Positions 26,652 to 36,486 of a DNA stretch of 64,000 nt are shown piece by piece. The stretch spans positions 27,015 to 91,014 of the forward strand of contig CAILKE010000072.1 of NCBI GenBank assembly GCA_903834765.1, written 5' to 3'. Numbering within the stretch: position 1 is the stretch's first letter; each line of letters opens with the position of its first letter. The notes below the pieces were generated by a model, which was not told the DNA's origin, ran no database searches, and saw only the letters and a program-made list of their open reading frames with translations. The position numbers and the translations under genes were made by a program. The stretch is from an uncultured Bacteroidota bacterium. Lineage in GTDB: Bacteria; Bacteroidota; Bacteroidia; B-17B0; Aurantibacillaceae.

Positions 26652-28757
26652 TTATTTAATTGTATTTAATACGTCTTCATTTACTTTCACAACATATTTG
26701 TTTTTCAAATATGCTAACCATTCTTTTTCTAAATAATTTTGGTAATCTGCAGTAATCATTCCTTTAGCTTCGGCTATAGTTTTAGGTGTTTTAGGTAATA
26801 CCTTATTCACAACTAAAACAGTTACTTTATTATCCTTAGCATCTTTAATATCAGTAGCAGAAACTCCTTGTTTCCAATTTGCATCTACATCTTTATTTTC
26901 ACCTTTAAGGTAAGTAATACTTTCAGAAGCTAAGTTTAATTGAGATGTCTTATTAATAGCATCTACAATTTCTTTTTCTGATTTATTTTTCTTTAATAAA
27001 GCTCTAACTTCTTTAGCTATTTTTTCATCAGCGCATTTATAGGTTGTAACTTCAGCGCGTTCTTCCCATAAATAGTTGTTTTTGTTTTTTTCATAATACG
27101 CTTTTAAACCAGCAGTATCTTTTACGGCTTTACTCCAAACTTTTTGATCAGTTAAATCAAATAATAAAATACCATCTCGGTATTCTTTCAATAAATTTTT
27201 AAAATCAGAGTATTTAGATTCTAAATTAGCATCTTCAAAATTAATAACGCTTTCGTCTACAAACTCTTTGTAAGACTGTTGTAGGAACATATTATTGTCC
27301 ATTTTAGGACGAGCTGTTTGATGAGTTTCAATATATTTTGCAAAATCATTTTGAGTAAATTTCTTAGCACCTAAATTAAATAACTCTTTATTACCTAATT
27401 TATCTGCTTTTTTAGCTTCCCATTTTCCTTGATAAGCAGTTGAATCAATCACTTTCAAAAATTCATTTTTAGCAATCAAGTTTTCTTTAAACGCATTATC
27501 TTTTTTCACTTTTGCAATTAAAGATGTTCGTCCGGCTTGAGTTCGAGAATCTTTACCAATACGCTGTTTCAAATCGCCTTTCATTTCATCAAATGAAGCT
27601 AAGCCTTTTCTATCAATACGTTTCACAATATGCCAACCGTAGTTAGTTGTAAATGGTTCGCTATAATCACCATTCGCTTTTAAAGCGAAGGCTGCTTTTT
27701 CAAATTCAATTGGCATGCGACTGCTTCCAAACCATTGTAATTGTCCACCTTTTTCAGCACTTGGTTTATCATCAGAAAACTGACGAGCTAAATCTTCGAA
27801 CTTATCGCCAGCTTTTAGTTTTGTGTAAATTTCATCAATTTTTGTTTTCAAATTAGCTTTTTCTTTCTCACCAGCATCTTTAGGAAATTTAACCATAATG
27901 TGAGCTGTTAAAATTTCTCCTTGGCTTGGGCGTTTATCAGCTACTTTAATAATATGGTAACCAAAACGTGTACGAACTGGCATACTAATATCTCCTACAT
28001 TTGTTTTAAATGCAGCATTTTCAAAAGGATATACCATTTGCAATGAAGTGAAATAACCTAAATCTCCACCATTTTCTTGAGCAGAAGGGTCTTCAGAGGT
28101 TTTCTTAGCTGCATCTGCAAATTTATCAGCGCCAGAAATAATTGTTGAAGCTATATTTTTAACTGATTCTAATTTCGCTTTAAAATTAGTGCTATCATTT
28201 TTAGTAGATGTTTTAGATAATCCTAATGAACTTTTCTTTAATAAATTTTCATACTCCGTTAATTTAGCGGCTGTTGGATTTTTACCCATCAAAGCATCTC
28301 TAATTATTATTAAACGTGTATAAGCCTCAATCGTGTCTTTTGGTAATGCATCTTCAGAAAGACGCAATAAAATATGAGCTGCTTTTATTTCTGTTTTCAT
28401 TCGCTCATAAGCTTCATTTAATAAAGCCTCATTAACGTTTTTGTCTGTTAAATAAGGCGCTGCCAATTGTTTGCGATATCCGTTTAACTCTGTTTTGAAA
28501 GCAGAATTGGTATCTAAGCCATTTGCTTCTGCTTCAAATACTTTCATTTTAAATGTTGAAAATAAATCAACATATTCTTTCACTGATTTTTGTTCTTTAT
28601 TAACTTCTTTGCCGCTATTTTTTTTGTAAACATTTTCGAATTCGCTTTTGTATACGGCTTTATCGTTGATGTTCATAATAACTGGTTCGCTTGTTTGCGC
28701 CATTGAAGAGAGGCTAACTGCAGATAACGTTAAAAATCCGAGGGTACTTTTTTTCAT
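26652..28757 (-). CDS. PpiD/SurA-type peptidyl-prolyl isomerase, two parvulin domains
   Basis: 701 aa with signal peptide (residues 1-20, SMAQ). The N-terminal SurA_N-like region starts MNINDKAVYKSEFENVYKKN. Two parvulin domains follow: about 110-275 (IKAAHILLRLSE, SEDPSAQENGGDLGYFTSLQMVYPFENAAF, RTRFGYHIIKV) and 280-385 (ILTAHIMVKFPKDAG, SAEKGGQLQWFGSSRMPIEFEKAAF, TNYGWHIVKRIDRKG). The long C-terminal helical region (400-701) has no catalytic motif. It likely acts as a periplasmic foldase for outer-membrane proteins. First gene of the PPIase cluster. Confidence 0.9.
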   Translation of the reverse strand: MKKSTLGFLTLSAVSLSSMAQTSEPVIMNINDKAVYKSEFENVYKKNSGKEVNKEQKSVKEYVDLFSTFKMKVFEAEANGLDTNSAFKTELNGYRKQLAAPYLTDKNVNEALLNEAYERMKTEIKAAHILLRLSEDALPKDTIEAYTRLIIIRDALMGKNPTAAKLTEYENLLKKSSLGLSKTSTKNDSTNFKAKLESVKNIASTIISGADKFADAAKKTSEDPSAQENGGDLGYFTSLQMVYPFENAAFKTNVGDISMPVRTRFGYHIIKVADKRPSQGEILTAHIMVKFPKDAGEKEKANLKTKIDEIYTKLKAGDKFEDLARQFSDDKPSAEKGGQLQWFGSSRMPIEFEKAAFALKANGDYSEPFTTNYGWHIVKRIDRKGLASFDEMKGDLKQRIGKDSRTQAGRTSLIAKVKKDNAFKENLIAKNEFLKVIDSTAYQGKWEAKKADKLGNKELFNLGAKKFTQNDFAKYIETHQTARPKMDNNMFLQQSYKEFVDESVINFEDANLESKYSDFKNLLKEYRDGILLFDLTDQKVWSKAVKDTAGLKAYYEKNKNNYLWEERAEVTTYKCADEKIAKEVRALLKKNKSEKEIVDAINKTSQLNLASESITYLKGENKDVDANWKQGVSATDIKDAKDNKVTVLVVNKVLPKTPKTIAEAKGMITADYQNYLEKEWLAYLKNKYVVKVNEDVLNTIK

Positions 28758-28838
28758 ATACTTCTGTTTATTATTTTTAAGGATAGCAAATTTAACATTT
28801 ATTTTTAATGGCTATATATTAAGATATAGTCATCTTTT

Positions 28839-29993
28839 TTATTTTATAATTTCTTCGAGTTTAGCATCTAAATCAGCACCTCGAAGGTTTTTAGCAATAA
28901 TTTTCCCTTCTTTATCTAACAATAAATTTTGAGGAATACTTGTGATACCAAATAATTTACCCGCATCGTTACCCCAACCTTTAAGGTCGCTTACTTGAGT
29001 CCAAGTTAATTTATCAGCTGCAATAGCTTGTACCCATTTATCTTTTACTTGATCGAAGGATACTCCAAATACAGTAAATCCTTTGTCTTTATATTTATTA
29101 TATGCAGCCACTACATTTGGATTCTCGCCGCGGCAAGGACCGCACCAGCTAGCCCAAAAATCAACTAATACATATTTTCCTTTAAAATCATGTAAGTTTA
29201 TCATTTTACCTTCAGGTGTAGCTTGCGAAAAATTAGTCGCTTCATAACCAATAGTAGAACCGCGCATTTGAGAGATCTTTTCTTGAGCTAATTTTCCAAA
29301 TTTTGTATTTAAAATACTTTTATCTAATAAACCCACTACACGCTCTAATTCCTCAATTGGTGCTTGAGAATTTTGATTATTAAAATATATTGCATAAGCA
29401 CTCACAGGAGATTTTGAATGAGCTTTGATAAATCCCTCCATGGCGTTTTTTCGTTCAACATCCAAGGCTTGGTATTCTGATACTTTAATGTTCATGGTTG
29501 CGTTATCGCCCTTAGCTTTTGCATCGTTATAGGCATTTACAATAGCTTGTTGATTAGCACCAAAACTTTGCATTAGGGTATTGTATTCGATGTAATCCTT
29601 TTGTGTTGGTCCTCCATCCACTATAGCAAATGGTAAACTATCTATATTGGCAGTGATGTTGATTTTACCAGCATCTACAAAGAAAATTAAATTTGGTTGA
29701 TCGTTTACATTAGCTGTTTTAGTAATCCAATACATATTTGGCTCTGGACTTTTTCCTGTAAAGGTAAATTTACCAGCTTTTAGTTTTATACTATCAGTAA
29801 AGGTTTTATTATCCCATTTATGATGTATATAAGTTTTAGCATTTTCATTCACTTGTCTAAGTGAGCCATTGATTGTAAAACTAAAAGGCGTTTGTGCATT
29901 TGAAACTAAAGCAGAACAGCCTAGTAATAAGAGAATTGATTTTACCATATTTAAATATTTAACGGGTAAATGTAGTTTTTTATTATTAAACAT
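28839..29993 (-). CDS. TlpA-family thiol-disulfide oxidoreductase with DUF4369 domain
   Basis: 384 aa in the longest frame; the ATG at 29948 (MVKSILLLLGCSALVSNAQ) gives a better signal peptide. Residues about 35-130 are a DUF4369-type beta domain (FSFTINGSLRQVNENAKTYI), residues 140-245 are helical, and 255-384 are a thioredoxin fold with FWASWCGPCRGENP (C-x-x-C at 284-287 of the long frame) and cis-Pro ITSIPQNLLLD. This layout is very common in Bacteroidota and probably reduces disulfides in the periplasm. It is 82 bp upstream of the PPIase cluster on the same strand. Confidence 0.9.
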   Translation of the reverse strand: MFNNKKLHLPVKYLNMVKSILLLLGCSALVSNAQTPFSFTINGSLRQVNENAKTYIHHKWDNKTFTDSIKLKAGKFTFTGKSPEPNMYWITKTANVNDQPNLIFFVDAGKINITANIDSLPFAIVDGGPTQKDYIEYNTLMQSFGANQQAIVNAYNDAKAKGDNATMNIKVSEYQALDVERKNAMEGFIKAHSKSPVSAYAIYFNNQNSQAPIEELERVVGLLDKSILNTKFGKLAQEKISQMRGSTIGYEATNFSQATPEGKMINLHDFKGKYVLVDFWASWCGPCRGENPNVVAAYNKYKDKGFTVFGVSFDQVKDKWVQAIAADKLTWTQVSDLKGWGNDAGKLFGITSIPQNLLLDKEGKIIAKNLRGADLDAKLEEIIK

Positions 29994-30199
29994 AAGAAAA
30001 TGGATTAGTTAAAAAATGAAAAAATTTGGTAAAGAAAATGTTGAATCTTAATTTAACGTTTTAAAAAATACTTATGTTGATAAACAACTTTCATCTATCT
30101 TTTAACATATTCTCTTATACCACAATAGGATTGACAATCAAGATGTTTGAATCATTAATTGTTAAATAATGATTAACTAAATGTCATTTTTATTCACAA

Positions 30200-30233
30200 T
30201 TGCTTGTTACAATGCTATTTTAGTTTATTTTTG
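30200..30233 (+). promoter_or_regulatory. Candidate Bacteroidota promoter
   Basis: TATTTTTG at 30226-30233 fits the TAnnTTTG -7 element exactly, and a TTG at 30204-30206 lies 19 bp upstream, at the usual distance of the -33 element. Transcription would begin just before the structured leader at 30245. Confidence 0.6.
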
Positions 30234-30244
30234 TCTCCGAAAAG

Positions 30245-30304
30245 TAAGTGACCACCCTATAAGAGGATAACTGTTCTGGTTATAACCGCCTTAAACCACT
30301 TACA
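30245..30304 (+). ncRNA. Structured 5' leader, possible riboswitch or attenuator
   Basis: The leader folds on paper into an outer 7-bp stem (GTAAGTG at 30245-30251 with CACTTAC at 30298-30304) enclosing a hairpin ATAAC (30268-30272) / GTTAT (30280-30284) with loop TGTTCTG, extendable by GG/CC, and a small CCT/AGG arm before it (30257-30267). The form resembles a compact junction RNA. It ends 30 bases before the lamin-tail protein start. I cannot match it to a known riboswitch class. The rest of the 341-bp gap (29994-30334) is AT-rich and apparently empty apart from the promoter. Confidence 0.4.
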
Positions 30305-30334
30305 GAAACTAAAAAACATTTAAACCCCAAAAAA

Positions 30335-31249
30335 ATGAAAAAAATTTTACTAAGTTTATCATTAGTGACAGTAGCTTTAGCAGGTAAAGCGCAAACGTGT
30401 TCTGATTTATTTATTTCTGAATATGCAGAAGGAAGTGCGAATAATAAAGCTATGGAGTTTTATAACCCAACAGGAACTGCAATTAACATGAACAATTATC
30501 GTTTAGTTCGTTATTCTAATGGTTCTGCTATTGGCACGGACAGTACTGATTTAATTGGAACAATTAACCCTGGTGCTACATTTGTTATCGCAAATGGAAC
30601 TGGTGTTACTTCTGGTACCACTTCTACATCTCCTGCTTGCTCTCCAACTTTGCAAGCCTTGGCGCAACAGTTAGATCATCCTTATCCAAACCCTACAGCA
30701 ATGAATGGTGATGACGCTTTAGTTTTAGTGAAAATTTCGCCCTATAAACGTTTAGATATCTTTGGGAAAATTGGCGAACAGCCAACTACAGCTTGGAGCG
30801 ATGTAGCACCTTATGACGGTACAGTTGGTAAATGGTGGACTAAAGATCACTCAATGCAACGTAAAGCTTCAGTTCAAATGGGAGTAACTACTAATCCTTC
30901 ATTTTTTAATCCTAAATTAGAGTATGATTCTTTATCAAACAACAACTGGTCTAATATCGGTTTTCATACTTGTTCTTGCCCTGCTGTTGGAATTAAAGAA
31001 AATGTAAAAGCAATTTATTTAAAAGTATTCCCAAATCCTGCAAATGGAAATGAAATAGCTTTTATTAGCGATAAAATTATTAAAGAAATTAACATTGTAA
31101 ATGCAATTGGTCAAGTTGTATTAGCTCATACATCAACTATTTCAGAAAACACAATCGTGTTAAGAAATTTGAGTTTATCAAAGGGTATATATTATGCTGT
31201 TATCAAAACAGATAACGGTTCAAAAACAGAAAAATTAATTATTCAATAA
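30335..31249 (+). CDS. Secreted lamin-tail domain protein with T9SS sorting domain
   Basis: 304 aa with signal peptide (residues 1-20, GKAQ). Residues about 22-170 are a lamin tail domain (DLFISEYAEGSANNKAMEFYNPTGTAINMNNYRLVRYSNG, ...TFVIANGTG..., MNGDDALVLVK), often found in secreted nucleases and phosphatases. Here no catalytic domain is attached. The C-terminal 85 residues (LKVFPNPANGNEIAFIS ... KGIYYAVIKTDNGSKTEKLIIQ) are a type A sorting signal. It is the first gene of a cluster with a TonB receptor and endonuclease I, which suggests a helper or surface-binding role. Confidence 0.85.
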   Translation: MKKILLSLSLVTVALAGKAQTCSDLFISEYAEGSANNKAMEFYNPTGTAINMNNYRLVRYSNGSAIGTDSTDLIGTINPGATFVIANGTGVTSGTTSTSPACSPTLQALAQQLDHPYPNPTAMNGDDALVLVKISPYKRLDIFGKIGEQPTTAWSDVAPYDGTVGKWWTKDHSMQRKASVQMGVTTNPSFFNPKLEYDSLSNNNWSNIGFHTCSCPAVGIKENVKAIYLKVFPNPANGNEIAFISDKIIKEINIVNAIGQVVLAHTSTISENTIVLRNLSLSKGIYYAVIKTDNGSKTEKLIIQ

Positions 31250-31277
31250 TTAGCATTCTTCATTATTTCTAAATACA

Positions 31278-31299
31278 GGGCTGATGAAATACTCAGCCC
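31278..31299 (+). terminator. Intercistronic hairpin
   Basis: A perfect 7-bp GC-rich stem (GGGCTGA / TCAGCCC) with an 8-base loop lies between the lamin-tail gene and the TonB receptor, followed by TTTATATTT. The T-run is weak, so it may be a partial terminator that lowers receptor expression, or an RNA-stabilising hairpin. Confidence 0.5.
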
Positions 31300-31317
31300 T
31301 TTATATTTCAAAAAACT

Positions 31318-34053
31318 ATGTTAAAAAAAAGTATCCTATTCGTTTTCGTTGTTTGCTCTTTAATAGGCAAAGCTCAAGATAGTTTAAAAGTTACCTTATC
31401 AGGCTCAATAAAGGATAAGGAAACAAACGAGGCCCTTATTGGCGCCACCGTTGTTGTAAAAACTGGTATAGGCACAGTAGCTGACTTAGATGGTAATTTT
31501 AAAATAAAAGTGCCAAAAGGAGATTATAACATTGAAATATCAATGCTTGGTTATAAAAAATTTAACCAAAAAATAAAATTAAATACCAGTAAATCTATTG
31601 ACGTAAAATTAGAAAGCGATATTTTAGATGAAGTAGAAATTGTTGCCGATATGGCCAAGGTTAGAGAAACTCCTGTTGCTTTTAGTGCAATTTCTGGGAC
31701 TAAAATTCAAGAGGAATTGGGAGGTAGAGATATTTCAATGATAGCAAATACAACTCCTGGCGCTTATGCTTCTGCTGGAGGCGGAGGTGCTGGAGATTCT
31801 CGAGTAACTATAAGAGGGCAAAACCAAACAAATATTGGTGTTTTAGTGGATGGTATTCCAGTAAATGATATGGAAAATGGTCAAGTTTTTTGGAGTAATT
31901 GGGATGGCTTAAAGGATATTACCAAATCTATGCAAATTCAACGTGGATTAGGCGCATCTAAATTAGCCATAGCTTCGGTAGGTGGGACCATGAATTTTAT
32001 AACAAAAGGCATTGAAAGTAAACAAGAATTAGTTGTAAAAAAAGAATGGGGTAACAATAATTATAATTTAATGAGCTTGTCATATAACTCTGGTTTAATA
32101 AATAATAAATGGGGGTTCTCATTAGCTGGGACATACCGGAACGGTGACGGATGGGTAGATCAAACTTATTTTAATGCCTACTCTTATTTTGCAAAAATAC
32201 AGTATATGCCAAATCCTCGTCATATAATCAGCATTGGTGTAAACGGAGCACCGCAGTCACATGGGCAACGTTCTACACAAATGCAAATAGCGGTTTATGA
32301 TAAAAAATATGCTCAAGAATTAGGCGTAAATTCAGATTCAGTATTACGCTCAATGACAACTACTGGTATTAAATATACAACTCTTACACAAGGAGATAGG
32401 CGTTTACAATGGAATCCAGATCAAGCAGTTTTGAATGGACAACCTTTTAACGATAAAAATAATTATTACAGTAAGCCTTTATTTAACTTGAATCATTTTT
32501 GGAAAATAAGCGAAAAAACAACTTTATCTACAGTGGCATATGCTTCTTTAGGAACAGGCGGAGGGACAGGTTATAGCCCAAGTCTTACGAGCAGGGATTC
32601 AATAACTGGTTACATTAATTTACAACCGTATTATAATTCTAATTCTAGTCCAACAAATACGTTGTCTCAATTCCCTGGACAAACAAAATCATCTACCATT
32701 CTACAATCCAACGAAAATAACCATCAATGGTATGGAATTTTATCAACAGCCACTTCAAAGTTAAGTAAAATAATTACCTTAACTTATGGTGTTGATTTTC
32801 GCTACTACAAAGGGATTCATCAACGAAAGGTGTATAATTTAATAGGTGGCGATTATTACATAGAAGCTGGGACTAATAAAAACCCAAATCTTAGTAGTGA
32901 CCCAGCCAATTTTTATAAGAAAACAGGTGATATTTTTGGTTCAAATTATTTAGGATTGGTAAAATGGGGGGGAGTATTTTTACAAGGAGAATTTAAAAAA
33001 GATAAATGGACAGGCTTTATAACGGCTACTGGCTCATACTCTGGTTATAACCGAATTGATTATTACAAAAAAAAGGATTTGGTATTAGCTGATACAACTT
33101 ATCATAATTATGTTGGTTACTATACTACGGTTGTTCATAATGGTGTTACTTATGATAGAAACTCTCCAGAATTGAAAGATGCTTCTACTGGGTGGAAATA
33201 TCAATATGGGTATACTCTAAAAGGTGGGGTTAATTATAACATCAACGACCATCATAATGTTTTTGTGAATGTTGGTATTATGCAAATTCCCTTGAAGTTT
33301 GCAAACGTATTTACTTTTGCAAATACACTTATTACAGGATTTAAACCACAACATGTTCAGTCTTACGAAATGGGATATGGCTTAAAATATAATCAAGTAA
33401 ATTTTAATTTTAATGCCTACTATACTAGTCAAACAAATCAGCCACAACCAAGTATTACATCTCCAGTAAGTGGAGATTTATATATAACAAACGGTGTTGA
33501 TTTAGTTTATAAGGGATTAGAATTCGAAGCAAGTTATAAACCAATCAAGCAAATACAAATAGAAGGGGTTTTATCTTTAGGCGATTGGCGTTATAATTCT
33601 GCTGGTACGGCTTACTCATATGATCAAAACAATAATGTTACTGACTCTATTCATTTCGATGCAAAGGGCGTTCATATTGGAAACGCAGCCCAAAATCAAA
33701 TTAGCATAGGTATTCGCTTTATGCCAATTAAGGGCTTTTACTTTAAGCCTCGCTTCACTAGGTTTGATAAATACTACGCTAATTTTAATGCAATGGATTT
33801 ATCTAAAGGAAATGAAGGCAGAGACAGCTGGAAAATACCTGGATATAGTATAATTGATTTAAGTACTGGGTATGAAATTCCATTTGGAAAATTCACTGTT
33901 AATTTATATGGAACGATGAGTAATGTATTAAATACACGTTATATAAATGATGCTCAAAATAATTTATATGGCGGAACATTTAATGCAACTTCTGCTGGCG
34001 TATTCTTTGGTGTTGGTCGTACCTTTATATTTGGTACAAAATTGACATTCTAA
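31318..34053 (+). CDS. TonB-dependent outer-membrane receptor
   Basis: 911 aa with signal peptide (residues 1-19). Residues about 23-105 are a carboxypeptidase-regulatory-like domain (LSGSIKDKETNEALIGATVVVK). The plug domain spans about 110-230 (VRETPVAFSAISGTKIQEEL, RVTIRGQNQTNIGVLVDGIPVNDMENG, IQRGLGASKLAIASVGGTMNFITKG), and the 22-stranded barrel fills the rest, ending in aromatic TFIFGTKLTF. No SusD partner follows, so it is more likely a siderophore, metal or small-ligand importer than a glycan receptor. The neighbouring endonuclease and lamin-tail genes hint at DNA- or phosphate-linked nutrition, as inference. Confidence 0.93.
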   Translation: MLKKSILFVFVVCSLIGKAQDSLKVTLSGSIKDKETNEALIGATVVVKTGIGTVADLDGNFKIKVPKGDYNIEISMLGYKKFNQKIKLNTSKSIDVKLESDILDEVEIVADMAKVRETPVAFSAISGTKIQEELGGRDISMIANTTPGAYASAGGGGAGDSRVTIRGQNQTNIGVLVDGIPVNDMENGQVFWSNWDGLKDITKSMQIQRGLGASKLAIASVGGTMNFITKGIESKQELVVKKEWGNNNYNLMSLSYNSGLINNKWGFSLAGTYRNGDGWVDQTYFNAYSYFAKIQYMPNPRHIISIGVNGAPQSHGQRSTQMQIAVYDKKYAQELGVNSDSVLRSMTTTGIKYTTLTQGDRRLQWNPDQAVLNGQPFNDKNNYYSKPLFNLNHFWKISEKTTLSTVAYASLGTGGGTGYSPSLTSRDSITGYINLQPYYNSNSSPTNTLSQFPGQTKSSTILQSNENNHQWYGILSTATSKLSKIITLTYGVDFRYYKGIHQRKVYNLIGGDYYIEAGTNKNPNLSSDPANFYKKTGDIFGSNYLGLVKWGGVFLQGEFKKDKWTGFITATGSYSGYNRIDYYKKKDLVLADTTYHNYVGYYTTVVHNGVTYDRNSPELKDASTGWKYQYGYTLKGGVNYNINDHHNVFVNVGIMQIPLKFANVFTFANTLITGFKPQHVQSYEMGYGLKYNQVNFNFNAYYTSQTNQPQPSITSPVSGDLYITNGVDLVYKGLEFEASYKPIKQIQIEGVLSLGDWRYNSAGTAYSYDQNNNVTDSIHFDAKGVHIGNAAQNQISIGIRFMPIKGFYFKPRFTRFDKYYANFNAMDLSKGNEGRDSWKIPGYSIIDLSTGYEIPFGKFTVNLYGTMSNVLNTRYINDAQNNLYGGTFNATSAGVFFGVGRTFIFGTKLTF

Positions 34054-34114
34054 TCAAAAATAATACAAAAACTATGAGTCTAATTAATAATCATAATAAC
34101 TAAAAAAAACACCT

Positions 34115-36394
34115 ATGAAAACAATCAAACTATTTGCTCTGATATGCGGTTTTAGCATCATGAGCTCTCAAGCACAAACAGCTCTTCCCACAGCTTGGAG
34201 TTTTTCTTCAACCACCTTACCTGCATTTTGGACAGAAGTAAATGCCAATAGTGGAACTTTTCCAGTCCCATATTATACGGGTTCTGGACATACACCGCCT
34301 GCTTATAAATTTGACGGTACAGGCGATCTTTTAACGATTTTTTTTAATGGAAATCCTGGTAACTTAACGTATTGGATTGCTGGAAATAGTTTTGCAGGTG
34401 GGACTTTTTTAGTGCAAGAATCTATAAACGGAACAACTTGGACTACATTGCACTCACACACAACAATAGCAACAGCATATACATTAATTACAGATGTACC
34501 AAATTCTGCATCACGCTATATAAGATTTAATTATAGCGCAAAAGTTACAGGTAATGTTGGTATAGATGATGTAAACCTAGATGCTGGCGCAGCTACTCCT
34601 CCTCAAGAAATAAATGTAAAACAAGGTTCAACAACAATAGTAACTGGTAGTTCATATATGTTTAGTTCTCCAGTTGGAACAACAACGCCTATTACATTAT
34701 CTATTGAAAACTTAGGTACTGTAAATACATTATCTATTACTTCTGCTACTATTACAGGTGCAGCAGCTTCTGAATTTTCATTAACCACTGTGCCTTCTTC
34801 TATCGCTGCAACAACTGCTAGTAATTTAGTATTTGATTTCAATCCTACGTCTGCAGGAACTAGAACAGTTACTTTAACTATTGCTAACAATGATTCTGAT
34901 GAAAATCCATATATTATAAATTTAACAGGCTTAGGTGGTTCATATTTTACGGAACCTGCAACTCAAGGAACTGCTTTAGCTTTTTCAAATATTAAATCTT
35001 ACCGCGCCAATGCTTCATTTGCAGCTTCTTCCAGTTCACCAACAGGCTATTTAATACTAAAAAAAGAAGGTTCTAGTGCTATTACAGAATTTCCTGCAGA
35101 TGGCGCTCAATATATGATTGGTGATGCAATTGGTTCTACCAAAGTAATTAGCACTAGTAGCTTAACATCTTTTGGAATCAGTAATATATATGCTGGTAAG
35201 ACATATCAAATTGCAGTTTTCGCATATAATGGTTATGGTTCATTTATCAACTACAAACAAATTTCTCCACTATTAGGAAGTGTTACAGCTTTGGGAAGCA
35301 TGCAACCAGTGAATGAATACAGTTCTTTAAATGTAAATAATTCAAATTTTTTAACTTCATTATCAGCTCAGATTTACCCTCATACATCAACATTTTATGG
35401 TAACTATGACGAAACAATGATTCGTTTATTTACTGAACGCGATACAACAGGTGGTCAAAAAGTAATTACCTGTGTTTATAGTAGTGAAAATTATGTTTAT
35501 AACTCACCATTAGCATGGGGAATTTATAGTCGCGAACATAGCTATTGCCATAATTGGATGCCAACTAACCCTGCGGATGGAACTGGCACAACACCAAATA
35601 ATGTTGAAAGAAAAGAATATAATGACCAACATCATTTATTTCCAACTAATCAAAATGACGTAAATGCTGTTCGTAGTAATTATCCTATGGGAGAAATTAC
35701 GACAGTCCAATCTACATTTTTGGCCTCAAAAAGAGGACAAAATAGCTTGGGGCAAACTGTATTTGAACCAAGAGCTCAACATAAAGGAGATTTTGCACGT
35801 GCGGTAATGTATATGGCTACAGCATATAACAATCAATTAGATGCTTATGGCGTTGCTCAAAACTGGAAATTAAGAAATCCTATTTCTGCAAGTATTGCTT
35901 ACGGACAAGATCAAAATATATTAAAAAAATGGCATTTTCAAGATTTACCAGATGCATGGGAAATATCTCGTAATGACTTTTTAGATTCATTACAAGGTAA
36001 CCGTAATCCTTTTATTGATAGCGTAAGATATGCTTGTTATATAGATTTCTCTAATATGACATACATTGCAGCTCCTACATATACAACTGGAACAAATGCT
36101 CCTTGTTATGTTGCAGTTGGATTAAAAGAAAATGTCCCTACTCAATTCGAATACGTATTAGCTCCAAATCCAACTTCGAGCGAATTCTATTTATTAATTG
36201 ACGCTAAATTGACTGACAAATTCAGCTTAGCAATTACTGATGTTTCAGGTAGAATAGTTTATACTAAACCAGTTGATGTAGTAAATGGATTTAATTCAAT
36301 AACTGTTAATGATTTAAAACTCAGCGGTGGTGTGTATTTTGTTAACTTGACTTATAAAAATGAAAAAATAACACGTAAATTGATTATTCAATAA
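34115..36394 (+). CDS. Secreted endonuclease I with choice-of-anchor D and T9SS domains
   Basis: 759 aa with signal peptide (residues 1-20). Order: an N-terminal beta-sandwich (about 25-155), an ASPM/SPD-2/Hydin-like choice-of-anchor D repeat (about 160-275, ending NNDSDENPYIINLTG), a linker domain (280-390), the endonuclease I domain (about 395-660: YSREHSYCHNWMPT, EYNDQHHLFPTNQNDVNAVRSNYPMGEI, with the His/Asn residues of the beta-beta-alpha-metal nuclease fold) and a C-terminal sorting domain (YVLAPNPTSSEFYLL...KLIIQ). It probably degrades extracellular DNA. It follows the TonB receptor by 61 bp and ends at a strong terminator. Confidence 0.92.
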   Translation: MKTIKLFALICGFSIMSSQAQTALPTAWSFSSTTLPAFWTEVNANSGTFPVPYYTGSGHTPPAYKFDGTGDLLTIFFNGNPGNLTYWIAGNSFAGGTFLVQESINGTTWTTLHSHTTIATAYTLITDVPNSASRYIRFNYSAKVTGNVGIDDVNLDAGAATPPQEINVKQGSTTIVTGSSYMFSSPVGTTTPITLSIENLGTVNTLSITSATITGAAASEFSLTTVPSSIAATTASNLVFDFNPTSAGTRTVTLTIANNDSDENPYIINLTGLGGSYFTEPATQGTALAFSNIKSYRANASFAASSSSPTGYLILKKEGSSAITEFPADGAQYMIGDAIGSTKVISTSSLTSFGISNIYAGKTYQIAVFAYNGYGSFINYKQISPLLGSVTALGSMQPVNEYSSLNVNNSNFLTSLSAQIYPHTSTFYGNYDETMIRLFTERDTTGGQKVITCVYSSENYVYNSPLAWGIYSREHSYCHNWMPTNPADGTGTTPNNVERKEYNDQHHLFPTNQNDVNAVRSNYPMGEITTVQSTFLASKRGQNSLGQTVFEPRAQHKGDFARAVMYMATAYNNQLDAYGVAQNWKLRNPISASIAYGQDQNILKKWHFQDLPDAWEISRNDFLDSLQGNRNPFIDSVRYACYIDFSNMTYIAAPTYTTGTNAPCYVAVGLKENVPTQFEYVLAPNPTSSEFYLLIDAKLTDKFSLAITDVSGRIVYTKPVDVVNGFNSITVNDLKLSGGVYFVNLTYKNEKITRKLIIQ

Positions 36395-36426
36395 TTATTT
36401 ATTAACTTTTTTATTGATAAAAAAAT

Positions 36427-36447
36427 GGTTCTGATATATTCAGAACC
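36427..36447 (+). terminator. Rho-independent terminator after endonuclease I
   Basis: An 8-bp perfect stem (GGTTCTGA / TCAGAACC) with a 5-base loop is followed directly by a run of T. It lies 32 bp after the endonuclease stop and ends the lamin-tail/receptor/nuclease unit. Confidence 0.85.
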
Positions 36448-36486
36448 TTTTTTATTTAATTACATTTATCACAAAATAAAATCATT

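Noticed and set aside
34603..34890. 95-aa minus-strand ORF rich in Val
   Set aside because: Shadow of the Thr-rich anchor domain of the endonuclease I protein.
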